Shown: positions 16,657 through 26,679, numbered from the stretch's first letter. The stretch is 64,000 bases of DNA from Candidatus Halobonum tyrrellensis G22 (GCF_000495475.1 NZ_ASGZ01000061.1:23551-87550), one strand, 5' to 3'. A program made the numbers and translations. The notes: generated by a model from the sequence alone, not told the origin.

Positions 16657-17589
16657 ATGGAGTTCGACGGATTCAGCGGCGCGAACGAGGCATCGGTGAC
16701 CCGGGCCATCGGCGACGCGTGGCACGAGGAGTTCATCGACGGGACGGAGACGGACGTCATCGTCGTCGGCGGCGGGCCGTCGGGGCTGACCGCGGCGGCG
16801 GAACTCGCCGACCGGGGCGTCGACGTGACCGTCGTCGAGAAGAACAACTACTTCGGCGGGGGGTTCTGGCTGGGCGGCTACCTGATGAACAAGCTGACGG
16901 TCCGCGACCCGGGGCAGAACGTACTCGACGAACTCGGCGTCCCCTACGAGGAGAGCGACGAGGCCGAGGGGCTGTACGTCGCGAGCGCGCCCCACTGTGC
17001 GTCGGCGCTGATCGAGTCGGCCTGCGAGGCGGGCGCGCGGATGCAGAACATGACCGAGTTCACCGACGTCGTGGTACGGGAGAACCACCGCGTCGCGGGC
17101 GTCGTGATGAACTGGACGCCGGTCCACTCGCTCCCGCGGGAACTGACCTGCGTCGACCCCATCGCGGTCGAGTCGGACCTGGTGGTCGACGCGACGGGCC
17201 ACGAGGCGGTCGTGGTCTCGAAACTCCACGAGCGCGGGGTGGTCGACGCGCCGGGCGTCGACCACGCCGACGAGCACACCACCGGGATGGACCGCTCCGG
17301 GGACGACGAGTACGGCGCGCCCGGCCACGACTCGCCCGGCCACGACTCGATGTGGGTCGAAGACAGCGAGGACGGCGTGGTCGAGAAGACCGGGATGGTC
17401 CACGACGGTCTCCTCACGGCGGGACTGTCGACCGCGACGGTCCACGGACTCACCCGGATGGGACCGACGTTCGGCGCGATGCTCGTCTCGGGCAAGCGCG
17501 CCGCGGAGGTCGCGCTCGACGAACTCGGCGTCGACGCGCCGCCGGTCGAACTCGGTACGAGCGCGCCGACGGCCCCGGCGGACGACTGA
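16657..17589 (+). CDS. thi4: Thi4-type ADP-thiazole synthase
   Basis: A 310-residue FAD/NAD-binding protein making the adenylated thiazole precursor of thiamine from NAD and glycine. The dinucleotide-binding GGGPSG (residues 38-43) and the [18 protein letters not shown] stretch are diagnostic. Cys165, in [10 protein letters not shown], coincides in number and context with the active-site cysteine reported for Haloferax Thi4. The usual archaeal enzymes use sulfide; retention of the Cys leaves a sulfur-donating role possible. A His/Asp-rich segment (about 205-235, with a doubled GHDSPGHDS) is typical of the haloarchaeal form. It is a stand-alone gene with a strong promoter. Confidence 0.93.
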   Translation: MEFDGFSGANEASVTRAIGDAWHEEFIDGTETDVIVVGGGPSGLTAAAELADRGVDVTVVEKNNYFGGGFWLGGYLMNKLTVRDPGQNVLDELGVPYEESDEAEGLYVASAPHCASALIESACEAGARMQNMTEFTDVVVRENHRVAGVVMNWTPVHSLPRELTCVDPIAVESDLVVDATGHEAVVVSKLHERGVVDAPGVDHADEHTTGMDRSGDDEYGAPGHDSPGHDSMWVEDSEDGVVEKTGMVHDGLLTAGLSTATVHGLTRMGPTFGAMLVSGKRAAEVALDELGVDAPPVELGTSAPTAPADD

Positions 17590-17680
17590 GACGGACGGAG
17601 ACGTCGGCCCGTCGGACCGCGGGAGGCGGGGATCGTCGCGGCTCGACGCGGCTCACCACGGCTCCCGGCGGTCGCCCTGC

Positions 17681-18595
17681 TCACTCCCCGCCGGTGCGGA
17701 GGTGGTGGAACAGGTACGTCTGGGCGTACCCCGCGTAGCGGCCGCCCAACCGCTCGCGGATGGCGCGGGAGGTCTCGGCGTAGCTCCCGCGGTCGCAGTC
17801 GGGGAAGTGGTCGGCGATGGCCGACCGGATCCACGTGTCGAGCGGCACGGCTTCGAGAAAGTCCAGCGAGAACAGGAGGACGCAGTCGGCCACCTTCTCG
17901 CCGACGCCGACGAACCGCTGGAGGTGCTCGCGCGCCTCCTCGTACGGCATCGCGGCGGCCGCGGCCGGGTCGGCTTCGCCGGTCGCCACCATCTCGGCGG
18001 TCCGCCGGACGTACGGCGCGCGGTAGCCCAACGAGAGGTCCCGAAGCTCCCCCTCCGTGCGGTCGGCCAACTGCTCGGGCGTCGGGAACGCGTGGTACGT
18101 CCCGCCGTCGAACGTCACGGGGTCGCCGAACGCCGCGGCCATGTCCGTCTGCATCCCGTGGATGCGCGAGACGCGCATCTGCGCCGAGCAGATGAACGAG
18201 ACCAGACAGCCGAACGGCGGGTCCCGCACCAGCCGCAGTCCGCGGTAGCGCTCGAACGCGCGGTCGAGCACCGCGAGGTCGGGGGTCCCGGCGCGGACCG
18301 CGTCGAGGTCGTCGTCCAACCGCAGCAGGTGGGTCAACAGCGGCACCGCGTCGGTCGTCGCCTCCCACTCCAGTCGGCCGTCGACCTGCCGGACGCGCAC
18401 CACCGCGCGCTCGTCGCTCACCCCCTCGACCGGCGGCACGACCGTCTCGTACCACTCGCTCCCGCCGTGGGCGGCGTCGGTCGCGTACATCCCCCCGTCC
18501 GCGCGGTCCCAGAGGTACGTCTGTCCGCTCTCGACTGTCGCCTGTAGGTCGAACGGTCCCGCGAGGTCGTCGACCGGGATCGCCCCCGTCTCCAT
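17681..18595 (-). CDS. 8-oxoguanine DNA glycosylase (OGG1-like, HhH-GPD)
   Basis: A 304-residue bifunctional glycosylase/lyase that removes oxidised guanine from DNA. The N-terminal domain has SGQTYLWDR, then SFICSAQMRVSRIHGM. The helix-hairpin-helix is FVGVGEKVADCVLLFSLDFLEAVPLDTW. The catalytic Lys234 and Asp253 are 19 residues apart, as in human OGG1 (K249/D268). It starts with ATG at 18595. Divergent from the MFS gene, with about 180 bases between. The function is firm at family level; the exact base preference is inferred. Confidence 0.92.
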   Translation of the reverse strand: METGAIPVDDLAGPFDLQATVESGQTYLWDRADGGMYATDAAHGGSEWYETVVPPVEGVSDERAVVRVRQVDGRLEWEATTDAVPLLTHLLRLDDDLDAVRAGTPDLAVLDRAFERYRGLRLVRDPPFGCLVSFICSAQMRVSRIHGMQTDMAAAFGDPVTFDGGTYHAFPTPEQLADRTEGELRDLSLGYRAPYVRRTAEMVATGEADPAAAAAMPYEEAREHLQRFVGVGEKVADCVLLFSLDFLEAVPLDTWIRSAIADHFPDCDRGSYAETSRAIRERLGGRYAGYAQTYLFHHLRTGGE

Positions 18596-18777
18596 CGGCG
18601 TACCCGACGGCCGCGAGGGGGTTGCGGCTTACGGTTCGGGTCGGCGGCGCGCCGCCGGCGGCGGGGGACGGTCGTCCGCGACTCGGGAGGTGCGCCGCCC
18701 GGTTCCGCCGGAGGGCGGCCGACTCCGTCGCGTTCCGGCTTCGGAACCCTGATTTGTCGGACCGAACACCGGCTACC

Positions 18778-20031
18778 ATGGCCAGCGACGCCGAGTCGGC
18801 CGGCGCGGACATCTCCGCGCGGGCGCGCGAGGAGTTGGGGTTCTCGCGGTGGTGGCAGGTCGCCGCCGCGGCGGTGATGATGGGGCTGGTGAGCCCGTAC
18901 CAGTACGTCTGGACGGTCGTCCAGCAGCCGCTCGGGGAGGCGCTGTCGATCCCGCTGCCCGCCTTGGGGCTGGTGTTCACGCTGTTCGTCGTGATCCAGT
19001 CGGGGTCGCAGTTCCCGGTCGGCTGGTGGCGCGACAGACACGGCCCGCGCGCGCTGACGCTCGCGGCGGGCGTGCTCGCGGGCGGCGGCTACGTCGGCCT
19101 CGCGTACGCCACCGAGGTGTGGCAGATCTACCTGCTGTACTCCCTGGGAGCGCTCGGGGTCGGCATCGTCTACACCGTCGCGGTCAACACCGCCCTCAAG
19201 TGGTTCCCCGACCGGCGGGGGCTCACCACCGGCGTCGGGACGATGGCGTTCGCGGCCGGGAGCGCGCTGTTCGTCCTCCCGGTCCGGGCGAACGCGACCG
19301 CCGAGGCGTACGGCGGCGTCTTCCTCGCGATGGGGGCGGTCATCGGCGTCGGCGTGATAGCGGGCGCGCTCGTCCTCCGCGACCCGCCGGCGGGGTGGAT
19401 GGCGGAGATGGTCGACGAGGGCGGCGTCGAGGAGACGACGACCGGCCGGCAGTACACCTCCCGCGAGATGCTGCGGACGTGGCAGTTCTGGCTGATGTAC
19501 GCGGTGTTCGTCCTCGTGAGCGCCGCCGGTCTCATGCTCACCTCCCTGCTCGTCCAGTTCGCGACGGAGTTCGACCTCTCGGCGAACATCACCACGGTGT
19601 CGGCCGTCGTCCTCCCCATCGCCAGCGGCGTCGGCCGCCTCGTGATCGGCGACCTCTCCGACCGGTACGACCGCCGGCTCACGATGGTCGCCTCGTTCGT
19701 CCTCTCGGGACTGGGGCTGTTCCTCGTCGTCTGGGCGGCGACCGGCGGCGCGAGCCTGGTGTTCGTCGCCGCCGTCGTGGTCTCGATGTTCTTCTGGAGC
19801 CCGCAGTTCTCGCTGTTCCCCAGCGTCGTCGCGGACTACTACGGCCACGAACACTCGTCGGCCAACTACGCGCTGCTGTACTCGGGGAAGATGTGGGGCG
19901 GCGTGTTCGGCGGCGCCGTCGCGGGCTGGTTCGTGCTCGTCACCTCGTGGACCACCACGTTCCTCGTCGCGGGCGGACTCACCGTCGTCTCCGGGCTGGC
20001 CTCGCTCGCGCTCCGGCCCCCCGAGCGGTAG
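18778..20031 (+). CDS. MFS transporter, oxalate/formate antiporter (OFA) family
   Basis: A 417-residue, 12-helix major facilitator. Helix 2-3 loop GWWRDRHGPRALTL is the MFS motif A, repeated between helices 8 and 9 as GDLSDRYDRRLTM. The segments SPYQYVWTVVQQPLG and TWQFWLMYAVFVLVSAAGLM, and the block MFFWSPQFSLFPSVVADYYG, are typical of the OFA group exchanging small carboxylates. The substrate is not predictable. The central loop carries an acidic insert, EMVDEGGVEETTTGRQ. The ATG at 18778 gives MASDAESAGADISARAREELGFSRWWQ, a family-like start. Confidence 0.9.
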   Translation: MASDAESAGADISARAREELGFSRWWQVAAAAVMMGLVSPYQYVWTVVQQPLGEALSIPLPALGLVFTLFVVIQSGSQFPVGWWRDRHGPRALTLAAGVLAGGGYVGLAYATEVWQIYLLYSLGALGVGIVYTVAVNTALKWFPDRRGLTTGVGTMAFAAGSALFVLPVRANATAEAYGGVFLAMGAVIGVGVIAGALVLRDPPAGWMAEMVDEGGVEETTTGRQYTSREMLRTWQFWLMYAVFVLVSAAGLMLTSLLVQFATEFDLSANITTVSAVVLPIASGVGRLVIGDLSDRYDRRLTMVASFVLSGLGLFLVVWAATGGASLVFVAAVVVSMFFWSPQFSLFPSVVADYYGHEHSSANYALLYSGKMWGGVFGGAVAGWFVLVTSWTTTFLVAGGLTVVSGLASLALRPPER

Positions 20032-20172
20032 CCGCGACCCGCCGAACTCCTCCGAAATCGACGGTTCGATCGTCCGATTGCCCCGAATACGGCCGTGTGA
20101 GTCGTTCTCTGACACGGCGGGCTATAACTTACGAGTGGCCTTCGGGTCGTATACGGAGTGTGTACAGAGGGG

Positions 20173-20206
20173 GTATGCAAAACACCTATATGCCCCCCAG
20201 GCATAC
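20173..20206 (+). promoter_or_regulatory. Inverted repeat around a TATA box
   Basis: GTATGC (20173-20178) and GCATAC (20201-20206) flank CACCTATATGCC, a TATA-like core about 30 bases before the ATG at 20220. Binding of a dimeric regulator here would control access of TBP. Nearby GTCGTATACGG and GTGTACAG add further palindromic character upstream. Confidence 0.5.
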
Positions 20207-20219
20207 GTGTGAGTACATT

Positions 20220-20453
20220 ATGACCGGATATCACGACTACGTTCTCGGCCTCATCCCGGCCGCGCTGCTCGGAATTACCGCTCTGCTCTCGACGACCGGG
20301 TTGTCCGTTCAGGCCGCGGTTCCCGTCGGGGGCGGCGTCGCGGCGCTCCTCGTCGCGCACGCCATGTTCGTGCGCGGTCCGGTCACCGCGTCGCCGACCC
20401 CGGACGCGCCCGACGCGGCGGCGCAGTCCGGCCCGGCGCCCAACGGCGACTGA
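20220..20453 (+). CDS. 77-residue predicted membrane protein
   Basis: Begins MTGYHDYVLGLIPAALLG, with two hydrophobic helices (about residues 9-24 and 33-52) and a short hydrophilic tail rich in Pro, Asp and Ala. The layout resembles the small proteins found in haloarchaeal cytochrome oxidase clusters, but no oxidase genes are here and I cannot assign a family. Its promoter is unusually well marked (TATA box inside an inverted repeat), which argues for a real regulated gene. Confidence 0.65.
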   Translation: MTGYHDYVLGLIPAALLGITALLSTTGLSVQAAVPVGGGVAALLVAHAMFVRGPVTASPTPDAPDAAAQSGPAPNGD

Positions 20454-20543
20454 GGACCGAGACGGGGCGAACGACTCGCGGTCGGCTCGCGGTTTCTCTC
20501 TCGGGTCCCGACCGACGACCCGCCGCTCGCCCGACCCGACTCG

Positions 20544-20549
20544 AAAAAA
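20544..20549 (-). terminator. T-run after the alcohol dehydrogenase gene
   Basis: Read on the minus strand this is TTTTTT, about 55 bases past the stop codon at 20604, in GC-rich surroundings. Confidence 0.4.
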
Positions 20550-20603
20550 TCCCGCCAGTTCACGGCGCGACCGACTCGCGTTCCCCGCGTCCGACGCCCG
20601 CGT

Positions 20604-21773
20604 TCAGGGCGTCAGCATCACTTTCGTACAGCCGTCCTCCTTGTCGCGGAACGTCTCGTACATCTCCGGGCCGCGTTCGAGCGGTTCCTTGTGGCTGATG
20701 ACGAACGACGGGTCTATCTCGCCCTCCTCGATCTTCTCCATCAGCGGGTCGAGGTAGCGCTGGACGTGCGTCTGTCCCGAGTTGACGGTCAGCGCCTTGT
20801 TCATCAGCGCGCCCATCGGGAGGTTGTCGACGTCGCCGACGTAGACGCCCGGGACGGAGAGGGTCCCGCCCTTCCGACAGCACTTGATCGCCTCCCGGAG
20901 CACGTGCGGCCGGTCGTCCTGCATGCCGAGTTCCTGTTTGGCCTTGTCGGTGACGCCGCTGACGCCCATCCCGTGCGCCTCCGAGCCGACGGCGTCGATA
21001 CAGCCGTCGGGTCCCCGGTCGCGGGTCAGCCCCATCAGGCGGTCGTAGACGTCGTCCTCCTCGAAGTTGATCACCTCGGCGTCGCCGTGCTTCTGAGCCA
21101 TGTCCAACCGTTCGGGCACGCGGTCGATGGCGACGACGCGGCCGGCGCCGAGCATCTGCGCGCTCTGGATGGCGAACTGGCCGACCGGGCCGCAGCCCCA
21201 GACGGCGACGGTGTCGCCCTCGTCGATGTCGGCGTTCTCGGCGGCCATGTACCCCGTCGGGAAGATGTCCGAGAGGAACAGCACCTCCTCGTCGGGGAGG
21301 TTCGAGTCCACCTTGATCGGCCCCACGTCGGCGTACGGCACGCGGAGGTACTCGGCCTGCCCGCCCTCGTACCCGCCGAGCATGTGCGAGTAGCCGAACA
21401 GCCCCGCGGGCGAGTGGCCCATCTCCGCGGCGGCCATCTCGGCGTTCGGGTTGGAGTTGTCACACAGCGAGTACATATCCTGCTCGCAGAACCAACACGA
21501 CCCGCAACTGATCGTGAACGGGACGACCACCCGGTCGCCCACCTCCAGGTTCTCGACGGCGCTGCCGGTCTCGACCACCTCGCCCATCGGTTCGTGTCCC
21601 AGCACGTCCCCCTCCTCCATCGTGGGGACGTGGCCGTCGTAGAGGTGGAGGTCCGACCCGCAGATGGCGGTGGCCGTCACCTCGATGACGGCGTCCGTCG
21701 GCTCCCGTATCTGCGGCCGAGGCACGTCGTCGATCCGGACGTCCTCCTCGCCGTGCCAGGTCAACGCTTTCAT
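20604..21773 (-). CDS. Zinc-dependent alcohol dehydrogenase (formaldehyde-dehydrogenase-like)
   Basis: A 389-residue medium-chain dehydrogenase. Catalytic zinc ligands are C38 ([13 protein letters not shown]), H60 and E61 (LGHEPMG); the structural zinc loop is [15 protein letters not shown]. The Rossmann fold motif is [19 protein letters not shown]. The length, the insertion [34 protein letters not shown] and the sequence [15 protein letters not shown] match the glutathione-independent formaldehyde dehydrogenase-like group. It probably oxidises an alcohol or aldehyde with NAD; the substrate is uncertain. It is monocistronic with a T-run terminator. Confidence 0.92.
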   Translation of the reverse strand: MKALTWHGEEDVRIDDVPRPQIREPTDAVIEVTATAICGSDLHLYDGHVPTMEEGDVLGHEPMGEVVETGSAVENLEVGDRVVVPFTISCGSCWFCEQDMYSLCDNSNPNAEMAAAEMGHSPAGLFGYSHMLGGYEGGQAEYLRVPYADVGPIKVDSNLPDEEVLFLSDIFPTGYMAAENADIDEGDTVAVWGCGPVGQFAIQSAQMLGAGRVVAIDRVPERLDMAQKHGDAEVINFEEDDVYDRLMGLTRDRGPDGCIDAVGSEAHGMGVSGVTDKAKQELGMQDDRPHVLREAIKCCRKGGTLSVPGVYVGDVDNLPMGALMNKALTVNSGQTHVQRYLDPLMEKIEEGEIDPSFVISHKEPLERGPEMYETFRDKEDGCTKVMLTP

Positions 21774-22092
21774 CGCGTCCCTCCACAGTCGGGGTTCGGT
21801 CGGGAGTGCACGTGTCGACGCTCGGGCGACCGGTCCCTAAAGCCAGAGCCTGCCCTCGCAGGCGGCCACCGGGCTCCACGCGGCTCGTCCCCGAGACCGC
21901 ACGGGGATTCGCGCGACAGCGGCGTCGAGTCTCGCGTCCGCTCGCGGCGCGCCGCCGACAGCGACGGCCCGTGTCGGCTCCGGGTCGGCGGGCGCGTGTG
22001 CTCGCGATACCGTGGGGCGGGGAGCGTCGCGCGGACGGGCCGAAAGAAGCGTGGGGGTTCCGAGGGGGCGCGACCGTCGCCGGGCGGCCGGC
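21774..22092. other. Gene-free GC-rich spacer
   Basis: About 320 bases with no convincing coding sequence, RNA or repeat. It contains the upstream region of the dehydrogenase and the 3' flank of the large Tat-exported protein, both on the minus strand. Confidence 0.4.
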
Positions 22093-24228
22093 TCAGGCGT
22101 CGCCGCCGGTCGGGAGGGAGACGTCGAGGGTGTGTTCGCCGCCCTCGAACGTCGCCGTCGCGGCGGCGGCCATCTCCTGTTCGCCGGCGGTGTCGAACGA
22201 GAACTCCCCGTCCGGCAGCGAGTACGACACCAGCGAGAGGGTGAGTTCACACCCCTCCTTCACGGTGAACTCGACCGTCGCCACGTCGCCGTGGACCTCG
22301 ATCGACTCGTAGCCGCCGAGACAGTCGCGGGTCTCCGCCGCCAGCGAGTTGATCCACGTGTCGCGCTCGGTGACGCCGTCGGCGTCGCCGTGGACGTACT
22401 GGATCAGCCGCTCCTGGCGACCGTAGAAGTCGCCCTCGCTCTCGCCGAGGACCTCGTTGGGTTCGCCGGCGACGAGGTCGACTTGGAACGGGACCGGCTC
22501 GTCGGCCTCCTCGACGCCGAAGATGGTCGTCGTCCCGCTGACCTCGTGGCCGACGAAGACGAGCGGCTGGTCGGTCGGACTCTCCTCGGCGCTGGCGTAG
22601 TCGAGCCCCTCCGGGCCCAGATCGCCCGCGGCGCTCGCGGGGGCGTCGCCGTCGGCGATCCGCTCTCGGATGGGGAACCCGAAGTCGCGGTCGTTGACGT
22701 AGTCGACGAACGTCGGCGACTCGGGGTCGGTGATCTCGTACACCATCACGCCGCCGACGCGTTCGAGACCGACGAACGCGAAGAAGCGGTCGCCGATACG
22801 GCCGAGCGTCAGGCCCTCCGGCTCGGGACCCTTGTTGTCGCTCCGGCTGTCGCCGGTGTTCTCGGTGTTGTCGTTGTTGAACTCGTCGGCGTACCGCTGG
22901 GCGGTGATATCCTCGAAGTCGCTCCCGCTGTCGAACACCCGCTCGCCGTCGGCGGTGAAGATGCTGAACGAGCGCCCGCCGAACGCGTAGATCTCCTCGT
23001 AGAGGCCGTCGCCGTCGGTGTCGCCCAGCGTCGTGGTGACACCCTTCGGGCCGAGGTTCTCGGGCGCCTGCAGTTCCTCGACGCTGTCGACCCCCTCGAT
23101 CGCGTCGAAGTCGAACGCCTCGGGGTCGAGATCCAGGTCGGCCACCTCGGCCTCCTCGCTGAACCCGTCGTAGTCGCGGCTGTCGCCCTCGTTGGCCGTG
23201 ACGACGTACGTCTCGTCGCCCTCGCCCGGCGAGTACGCCGCGATCGCGTCGGGCTGGAGGATGCCGTGGATCGGCCAGTTGCGGACGTTGACGCCGCCGT
23301 CCTCGTTGCTCGCGTCGAGTTCGTTCCCCGCGAGGCTGTAGTCTTTGAACCCGAGCGCCCACAGGTCGGTGACCTCGGCGGCGTCGACGTCGATCTCGGC
23401 GATCGCGTTGTTCTCCTGGAGCGCCACCCACGCGGTCTCCGAGTCGTCGCTCACGGCGACGTACTCCGGCTCGAAGTCCTGTGCGGCGGTCGCGTCCGGC
23501 CCGAACACGCGGATCCCGCGGTCGCGGAGTTCCTCCTCTCGGCCGACGAACGCCTCGAAGCCGGCGGTGGCGACCGTCGCCGACGCGGCGCCGCCAGAGA
23601 CGTCGACGATGCTGACCGACCCCTTCGGGTCGGTGGTGTACTCGTCGTTCGGCTCGGCCTCGTTGGCGACGAGCGCTCGCGTCCCGTCGGGCGTGAACGT
23701 CACCTTGTCGGGGAGCGCGCCGACCGTGACGGTGTTGCGGAGGTCGAGCGACTCGGGGTCGTACAGGCCGACCTGCCCCGGTTCCTGGGGGGTATCGGCG
23801 CCGATGGCGACCGCGACGAGGTCGTCCGACGCCGAGACGCTGTTGGCGGTGTCGACGCCGTCGAGTTCGCCCGCGACGTCGATGTCGGCGACCTTCGTGG
23901 GGGTCGTCGGGTCGGAGACGTCGAGCACGTCGACGCCGCCGAGGTCCGCGTTGACGACGAACAGCCGCGCGGTGGGCGCGTGGTAGGCGATGATCTCCGC
24001 GCCGCCCTCGTCGAAGAGGTTCGACTCGTAGCGGCCGAGTTCGGTCAGCCGGACGCTCTCGAACCCGGACGCGACGTCCGCCGGGCCGGCGAGGGCGTCA
24101 CCGACCGCCGCGGGGGCGTCCGCGGCCGCGGTGCCGGTTCCCGCGAGCAGTGCGAGCACGCTACTTCCCGTCAGGCCGAGGAACCCCCGGCGCGCGATTC
24201 CATCGAGGTGACTGCGTGAGTCGTCCAC
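22093..24228 (-). CDS. Tat-exported choice-of-anchor I family beta-propeller protein
   Basis: A 711-residue secreted protein. The N terminus has a twin-arginine signal (ARRGFLGLTG, R13-R14), a hydrophobic stretch and an alanine-rich cleavage zone near GTAAADA. The body is a beta-propeller of the choice-of-anchor I type (related to mesenchyme-specific cell-surface glycoprotein and PhoX-like alkaline phosphatase neighbours). Features are LFVVNADLGGVDVLDVSDP, VTFTPDGTRALVANEAEPNDEY, VVTANEGDSRDYDGFSEE and GPEPEGLTLG. The last 90 residues form a separate beta domain (IEVHGDVATVEFTVKEGCELTLSLVSY). It acts outside the cell, perhaps in phosphate or surface metabolism. A strong AT-rich promoter precedes it. 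Confidence 0.85.
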   Translation of the reverse strand: MDDSRSHLDGIARRGFLGLTGSSVLALLAGTGTAAADAPAAVGDALAGPADVASGFESVRLTELGRYESNLFDEGGAEIIAYHAPTARLFVVNADLGGVDVLDVSDPTTPTKVADIDVAGELDGVDTANSVSASDDLVAVAIGADTPQEPGQVGLYDPESLDLRNTVTVGALPDKVTFTPDGTRALVANEAEPNDEYTTDPKGSVSIVDVSGGAASATVATAGFEAFVGREEELRDRGIRVFGPDATAAQDFEPEYVAVSDDSETAWVALQENNAIAEIDVDAAEVTDLWALGFKDYSLAGNELDASNEDGGVNVRNWPIHGILQPDAIAAYSPGEGDETYVVTANEGDSRDYDGFSEEAEVADLDLDPEAFDFDAIEGVDSVEELQAPENLGPKGVTTTLGDTDGDGLYEEIYAFGGRSFSIFTADGERVFDSGSDFEDITAQRYADEFNNDNTENTGDSRSDNKGPEPEGLTLGRIGDRFFAFVGLERVGGVMVYEITDPESPTFVDYVNDRDFGFPIRERIADGDAPASAAGDLGPEGLDYASAEESPTDQPLVFVGHEVSGTTTIFGVEEADEPVPFQVDLVAGEPNEVLGESEGDFYGRQERLIQYVHGDADGVTERDTWINSLAAETRDCLGGYESIEVHGDVATVEFTVKEGCELTLSLVSYSLPDGEFSFDTAGEQEMAAAATATFEGGEHTLDVSLPTGGDA

Positions 24229-24253
24229 GGGAGCCCGCTGTGATGTTCACGGC

Positions 24254-24282
24254 ATAGTATTGTCGATAATATTATATATTCC
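24254..24282 (-). promoter_or_regulatory. AT-rich promoter of the choice-of-anchor I gene
   Basis: A nearly GC-free island (minus strand AATATATAATATTATCG...) sits 26-54 bases before the ATG at 24228. It contains overlapping TATA-like cores (ATATATAATATT). It is the most AT-rich intergenic spot in the first half of the window, suggesting a strong or tightly controlled promoter. Confidence 0.6.
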
Positions 24283-24576
24283 GGTACGTTGGGGATCCCC
24301 CGGGTCCGACCCGTCGGTGGCCCTCCCGGGCGCTCCCGAGCGGTTGGCAGTGACCGGTCGTTCACCTCCCCGGAACTGTGAGAGGAAGTCACGTGGGTAG
24401 TCGACGACGCGTCTATCGACACCCGCCCGGCTCTCCGTTCCGTGGGGGGTTGTGTCCGTCCGGCCCTCGTCGGCGGTCGGGGAGACGGACGCGGATGCGG
24501 TCGGCGGCTACTCGGTCGGCGGGCCGTCGACACGCGAGCGACAGGGCTTTTCGGCGGGCGGTCGAACCGTCGGCGT
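24283..24576. other. Gene-free spacer
   Basis: Just under 300 bases between divergent genes. I see no conserved frame or RNA; it should contain the promoter of the ornithine cyclodeaminase homologue, though no clear TATA box is visible. Confidence 0.35.
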
Positions 24577-25578
24577 ATGACCGACGCGCTCTACCTCTCG
24601 ACGGACGACCTCTCGGGGCTCGCGACGCCCGACGAGTACGTCGACGCGGTCCGCGACGCCTACCGGCAGGTCGGCGAGGGTGCGCCCGCCGAACCGCGGA
24701 CCAAACTCGTCTCCGACGACCCGCCGGGGATGTTCACGACGTACGCGGCGGTGTTGCCCGACACGGGCGCGATGGGCGGGTACATGTACGCCGCGGGGTT
24801 CGGCGGCCGCGACGCGTGGTTCATGACGCCGCTGTTCGACGCCGAGTCGGGCGAACCGCTCGCGCTCCTCGACGGCGCGAGCATGAACCCGTTCAAGACC
24901 GGCGCGGCGGGCGCCGTCGGGGTCGACGCCCTCGCGCGCGAGGACGCCACCTCGCTCGCGCTCGTCGGCAGCGGCGCGCAAGCGCGCGGGCAGTTGCGCG
25001 CGATAGCGACCGTCAGGGACTTGGAGACCGTCTGGGTGTACTCGCCGACCAAGGAACACCGCGAGTCGTTCGCGGGCGAGATGACGAAGGCGCTCGGCGC
25101 CTCCGTCGCCGCCGTCGCCTCCCCCGCGGCGGCCGTCGAGGGGGCCGACATCGTCGTCACCGCGACGAACGCGGACGAACCGGTGTTCGACGGCGAGACG
25201 CTCGACCCGGGGACGCACGTCACCGCGATGGGTCAGTACGACCCCGCGAAGCGCGAACTCGACCACCGGACCATCGAGCGGGCGAAGTACGTCCCCGACC
25301 TCCGCGCGCGCGCCACGGCGGACGCCGGGTCGTTCATCTCCGCGATGGAGGCGGGCGTCGTGAGCGAGGACGACATCCACGCCGAACTCGGCGAGGTGGT
25401 CGCGGGCGTCGAACCCGGCCGCGAGGACGACGAGGAGGTGACCGTCTTCGACTCCGGGGGGACGGGCGTCGAGACGGCCGCGGCGGCGCACATGCTGTAC
25501 GAGCGCGCCGCCGCCGACGGTCGGGGGACGCCCATCGACGTCTCGGCGGCGAGTCAGGCGCTGACCGGACAGGACTGA
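24577..25578 (+). CDS. Ornithine cyclodeaminase / alanine dehydrogenase (Mu-crystallin) family protein
   Basis: A 333-residue NAD(P)-binding protein. The N-terminal half contains PRTKLVSDDPPGMFTTYAAVLPD and the substrate-site Lys region, then the Rossmann motif LALVGSGAQARGQLRAIA (about 128-146), GADIVVTATNADEPVFDG and HVTAMGQYDPAKRELD. Members deaminate ornithine to proline, or interconvert alanine and pyruvate, or reduce cyclic imines. The exact substrate cannot be decided. The ATG at 24577 gives MTDALYLSTDDL, a normal family start; 45 upstream in-frame codons look non-coding. Confidence 0.88.
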   Translation: MTDALYLSTDDLSGLATPDEYVDAVRDAYRQVGEGAPAEPRTKLVSDDPPGMFTTYAAVLPDTGAMGGYMYAAGFGGRDAWFMTPLFDAESGEPLALLDGASMNPFKTGAAGAVGVDALAREDATSLALVGSGAQARGQLRAIATVRDLETVWVYSPTKEHRESFAGEMTKALGASVAAVASPAAAVEGADIVVTATNADEPVFDGETLDPGTHVTAMGQYDPAKRELDHRTIERAKYVPDLRARATADAGSFISAMEAGVVSEDDIHAELGEVVAGVEPGREDDEEVTVFDSGGTGVETAAAAHMLYERAAADGRGTPIDVSAASQALTGQD

Positions 25579-25611
25579 GCCGGGCGGGCGGGGCGCTCGG
25601 ACGGGCCGTCC

Positions 25612-26679
25612 CTACTGTAGCCGGTAGCGCAACAGCGCCGCGACGCCGCCGAGGTTCCGCAGCTGCTGGCCGGGGGCGAACTCCTCGGAGAACACCACCA
25701 CGTCGCCGCCCTTCTGTTCGACCGTCTCGATCAACTCGTTGGCGTCGACGTCCCACTCGCCTTCGCCCTGTCGCTCCTCGCGCAGACGCTCGTCTAAGAC
25801 CAAGAGCGTCTCGACGGCGCCGAACTCGGCGGCCTCCATCGTCTCGCTCGCGCCGTACGTCGCCTTCGCCCCCTCGGCGATCCGTTCGGTCAACTGGTCG
25901 ATGAGGTCCGCCTCGCGGGCGATCCGGGTCTCCTTCTGGACGTCCGCGACCGCGCCGCGCTTGAGCACCTCGTGGACCCCGCGGTCGCCCGCCGCCGACG
26001 TGTCGACGACGGTGATCCGCTCGTCGAGGTCGCGGAACTCCTCGGCGATGTAGTCGCGGGCGTCGTTCTTCGTGAAGCCGGGTCCCGCGAGGATGACCGC
26101 GTCGGCGTCGAGGTGCGAGAGCGCGCCCCCCAACTCCTCGAACAACTCGTCGCGGGGGCGGGCGTAGTCGCCCTTCCCGGTGGGTTTGGTGAAGCTGGCG
26201 TACTCCTCGGTGCCGTACTGCTGGACCGTGTGGATGTACGCCGCGCCCTCCTCGACGGTGGCGATGGCGACGTCGGGCGCGCCGGTCGCCTCCTCGGCCT
26301 CCTCGACCCGCTCCATCTGGTCGGGCTTGAAGTACTTCTCTATCGTGAGTTCGGTGCGCTCCTCGACGTTGATGGTGTGGTGGTGGCCCACCTCGTCCTC
26401 CTTGGAGGCGCTCACGATGACGCCGGCCACCCGGAGGCGGTTGGCGAAGCGGGCGAACTCCACCTCCTCCACCTCGATGGTGACGCTGATGTGTTCGCGC
26501 TCGCCGCCGGTGTCGCGGAGGTTCTCGTCGTCGCGCTGGATCCGGCGGGTGGTGTCGGCGTCCACCCGGTCGCCGGGTTCGAGCACGTGCGAGAGGTGCC
26601 ACAGGTCGTCCGTCGTCTCGGGGACGACCGTCAGGCGCGTGCGGCCCTCCGCGCCGCGTCCGCGGCCTTCGATTCGCAT
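25612..26679 (-). CDS. pelA: Pelota (Dom34) ribosome rescue factor
   Basis: A 355-residue archaeal pelota, which with aEF1A binds empty A sites of stalled ribosomes and promotes splitting by ABCE1. Three domains: an Sm-like N-terminal domain (1-130, with [25 protein letters not shown]), a central domain (about 133-260, [21 protein letters not shown]) and a C-terminal L7Ae-like domain (to 355, [12 protein letters not shown]). It lacks the GGQ motif of release factors, as expected. It leads a set of minus-strand genes with two membrane proteins and rqcH. Confidence 0.95.
   Translation of the reverse strand: MRIEGRGRGAEGRTRLTVVPETTDDLWHLSHVLEPGDRVDADTTRRIQRDDENLRDTGGEREHISVTIEVEEVEFARFANRLRVAGVIVSASKEDEVGHHHTINVEERTELTIEKYFKPDQMERVEEAEEATGAPDVAIATVEEGAAYIHTVQQYGTEEYASFTKPTGKGDYARPRDELFEELGGALSHLDADAVILAGPGFTKNDARDYIAEEFRDLDERITVVDTSAAGDRGVHEVLKRGAVADVQKETRIAREADLIDQLTERIAEGAKATYGASETMEAAEFGAVETLLVLDERLREERQGEGEWDVDANELIETVEQKGGDVVVFSEEFAPGQQLRNLGGVAALLRYRLQ

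Noticed and set aside
16563..16657. TPP riboswitch in front of thi4
   Set aside because: The TATA box is only about 28 bases from the ATG, leaving no leader for a riboswitch.
20604..21773. Linking the zinc dehydrogenase to a formaldehyde detoxification operon
   Set aside because: Neighbouring genes are unrelated and on different transcripts; only family similarity supports it.
22012..24219. Long plus-strand frame opposite the choice-of-anchor I gene
   Set aside because: It mirrors the minus-strand codon structure, has no recognisable domain and would overlap a complete Tat-signal protein.
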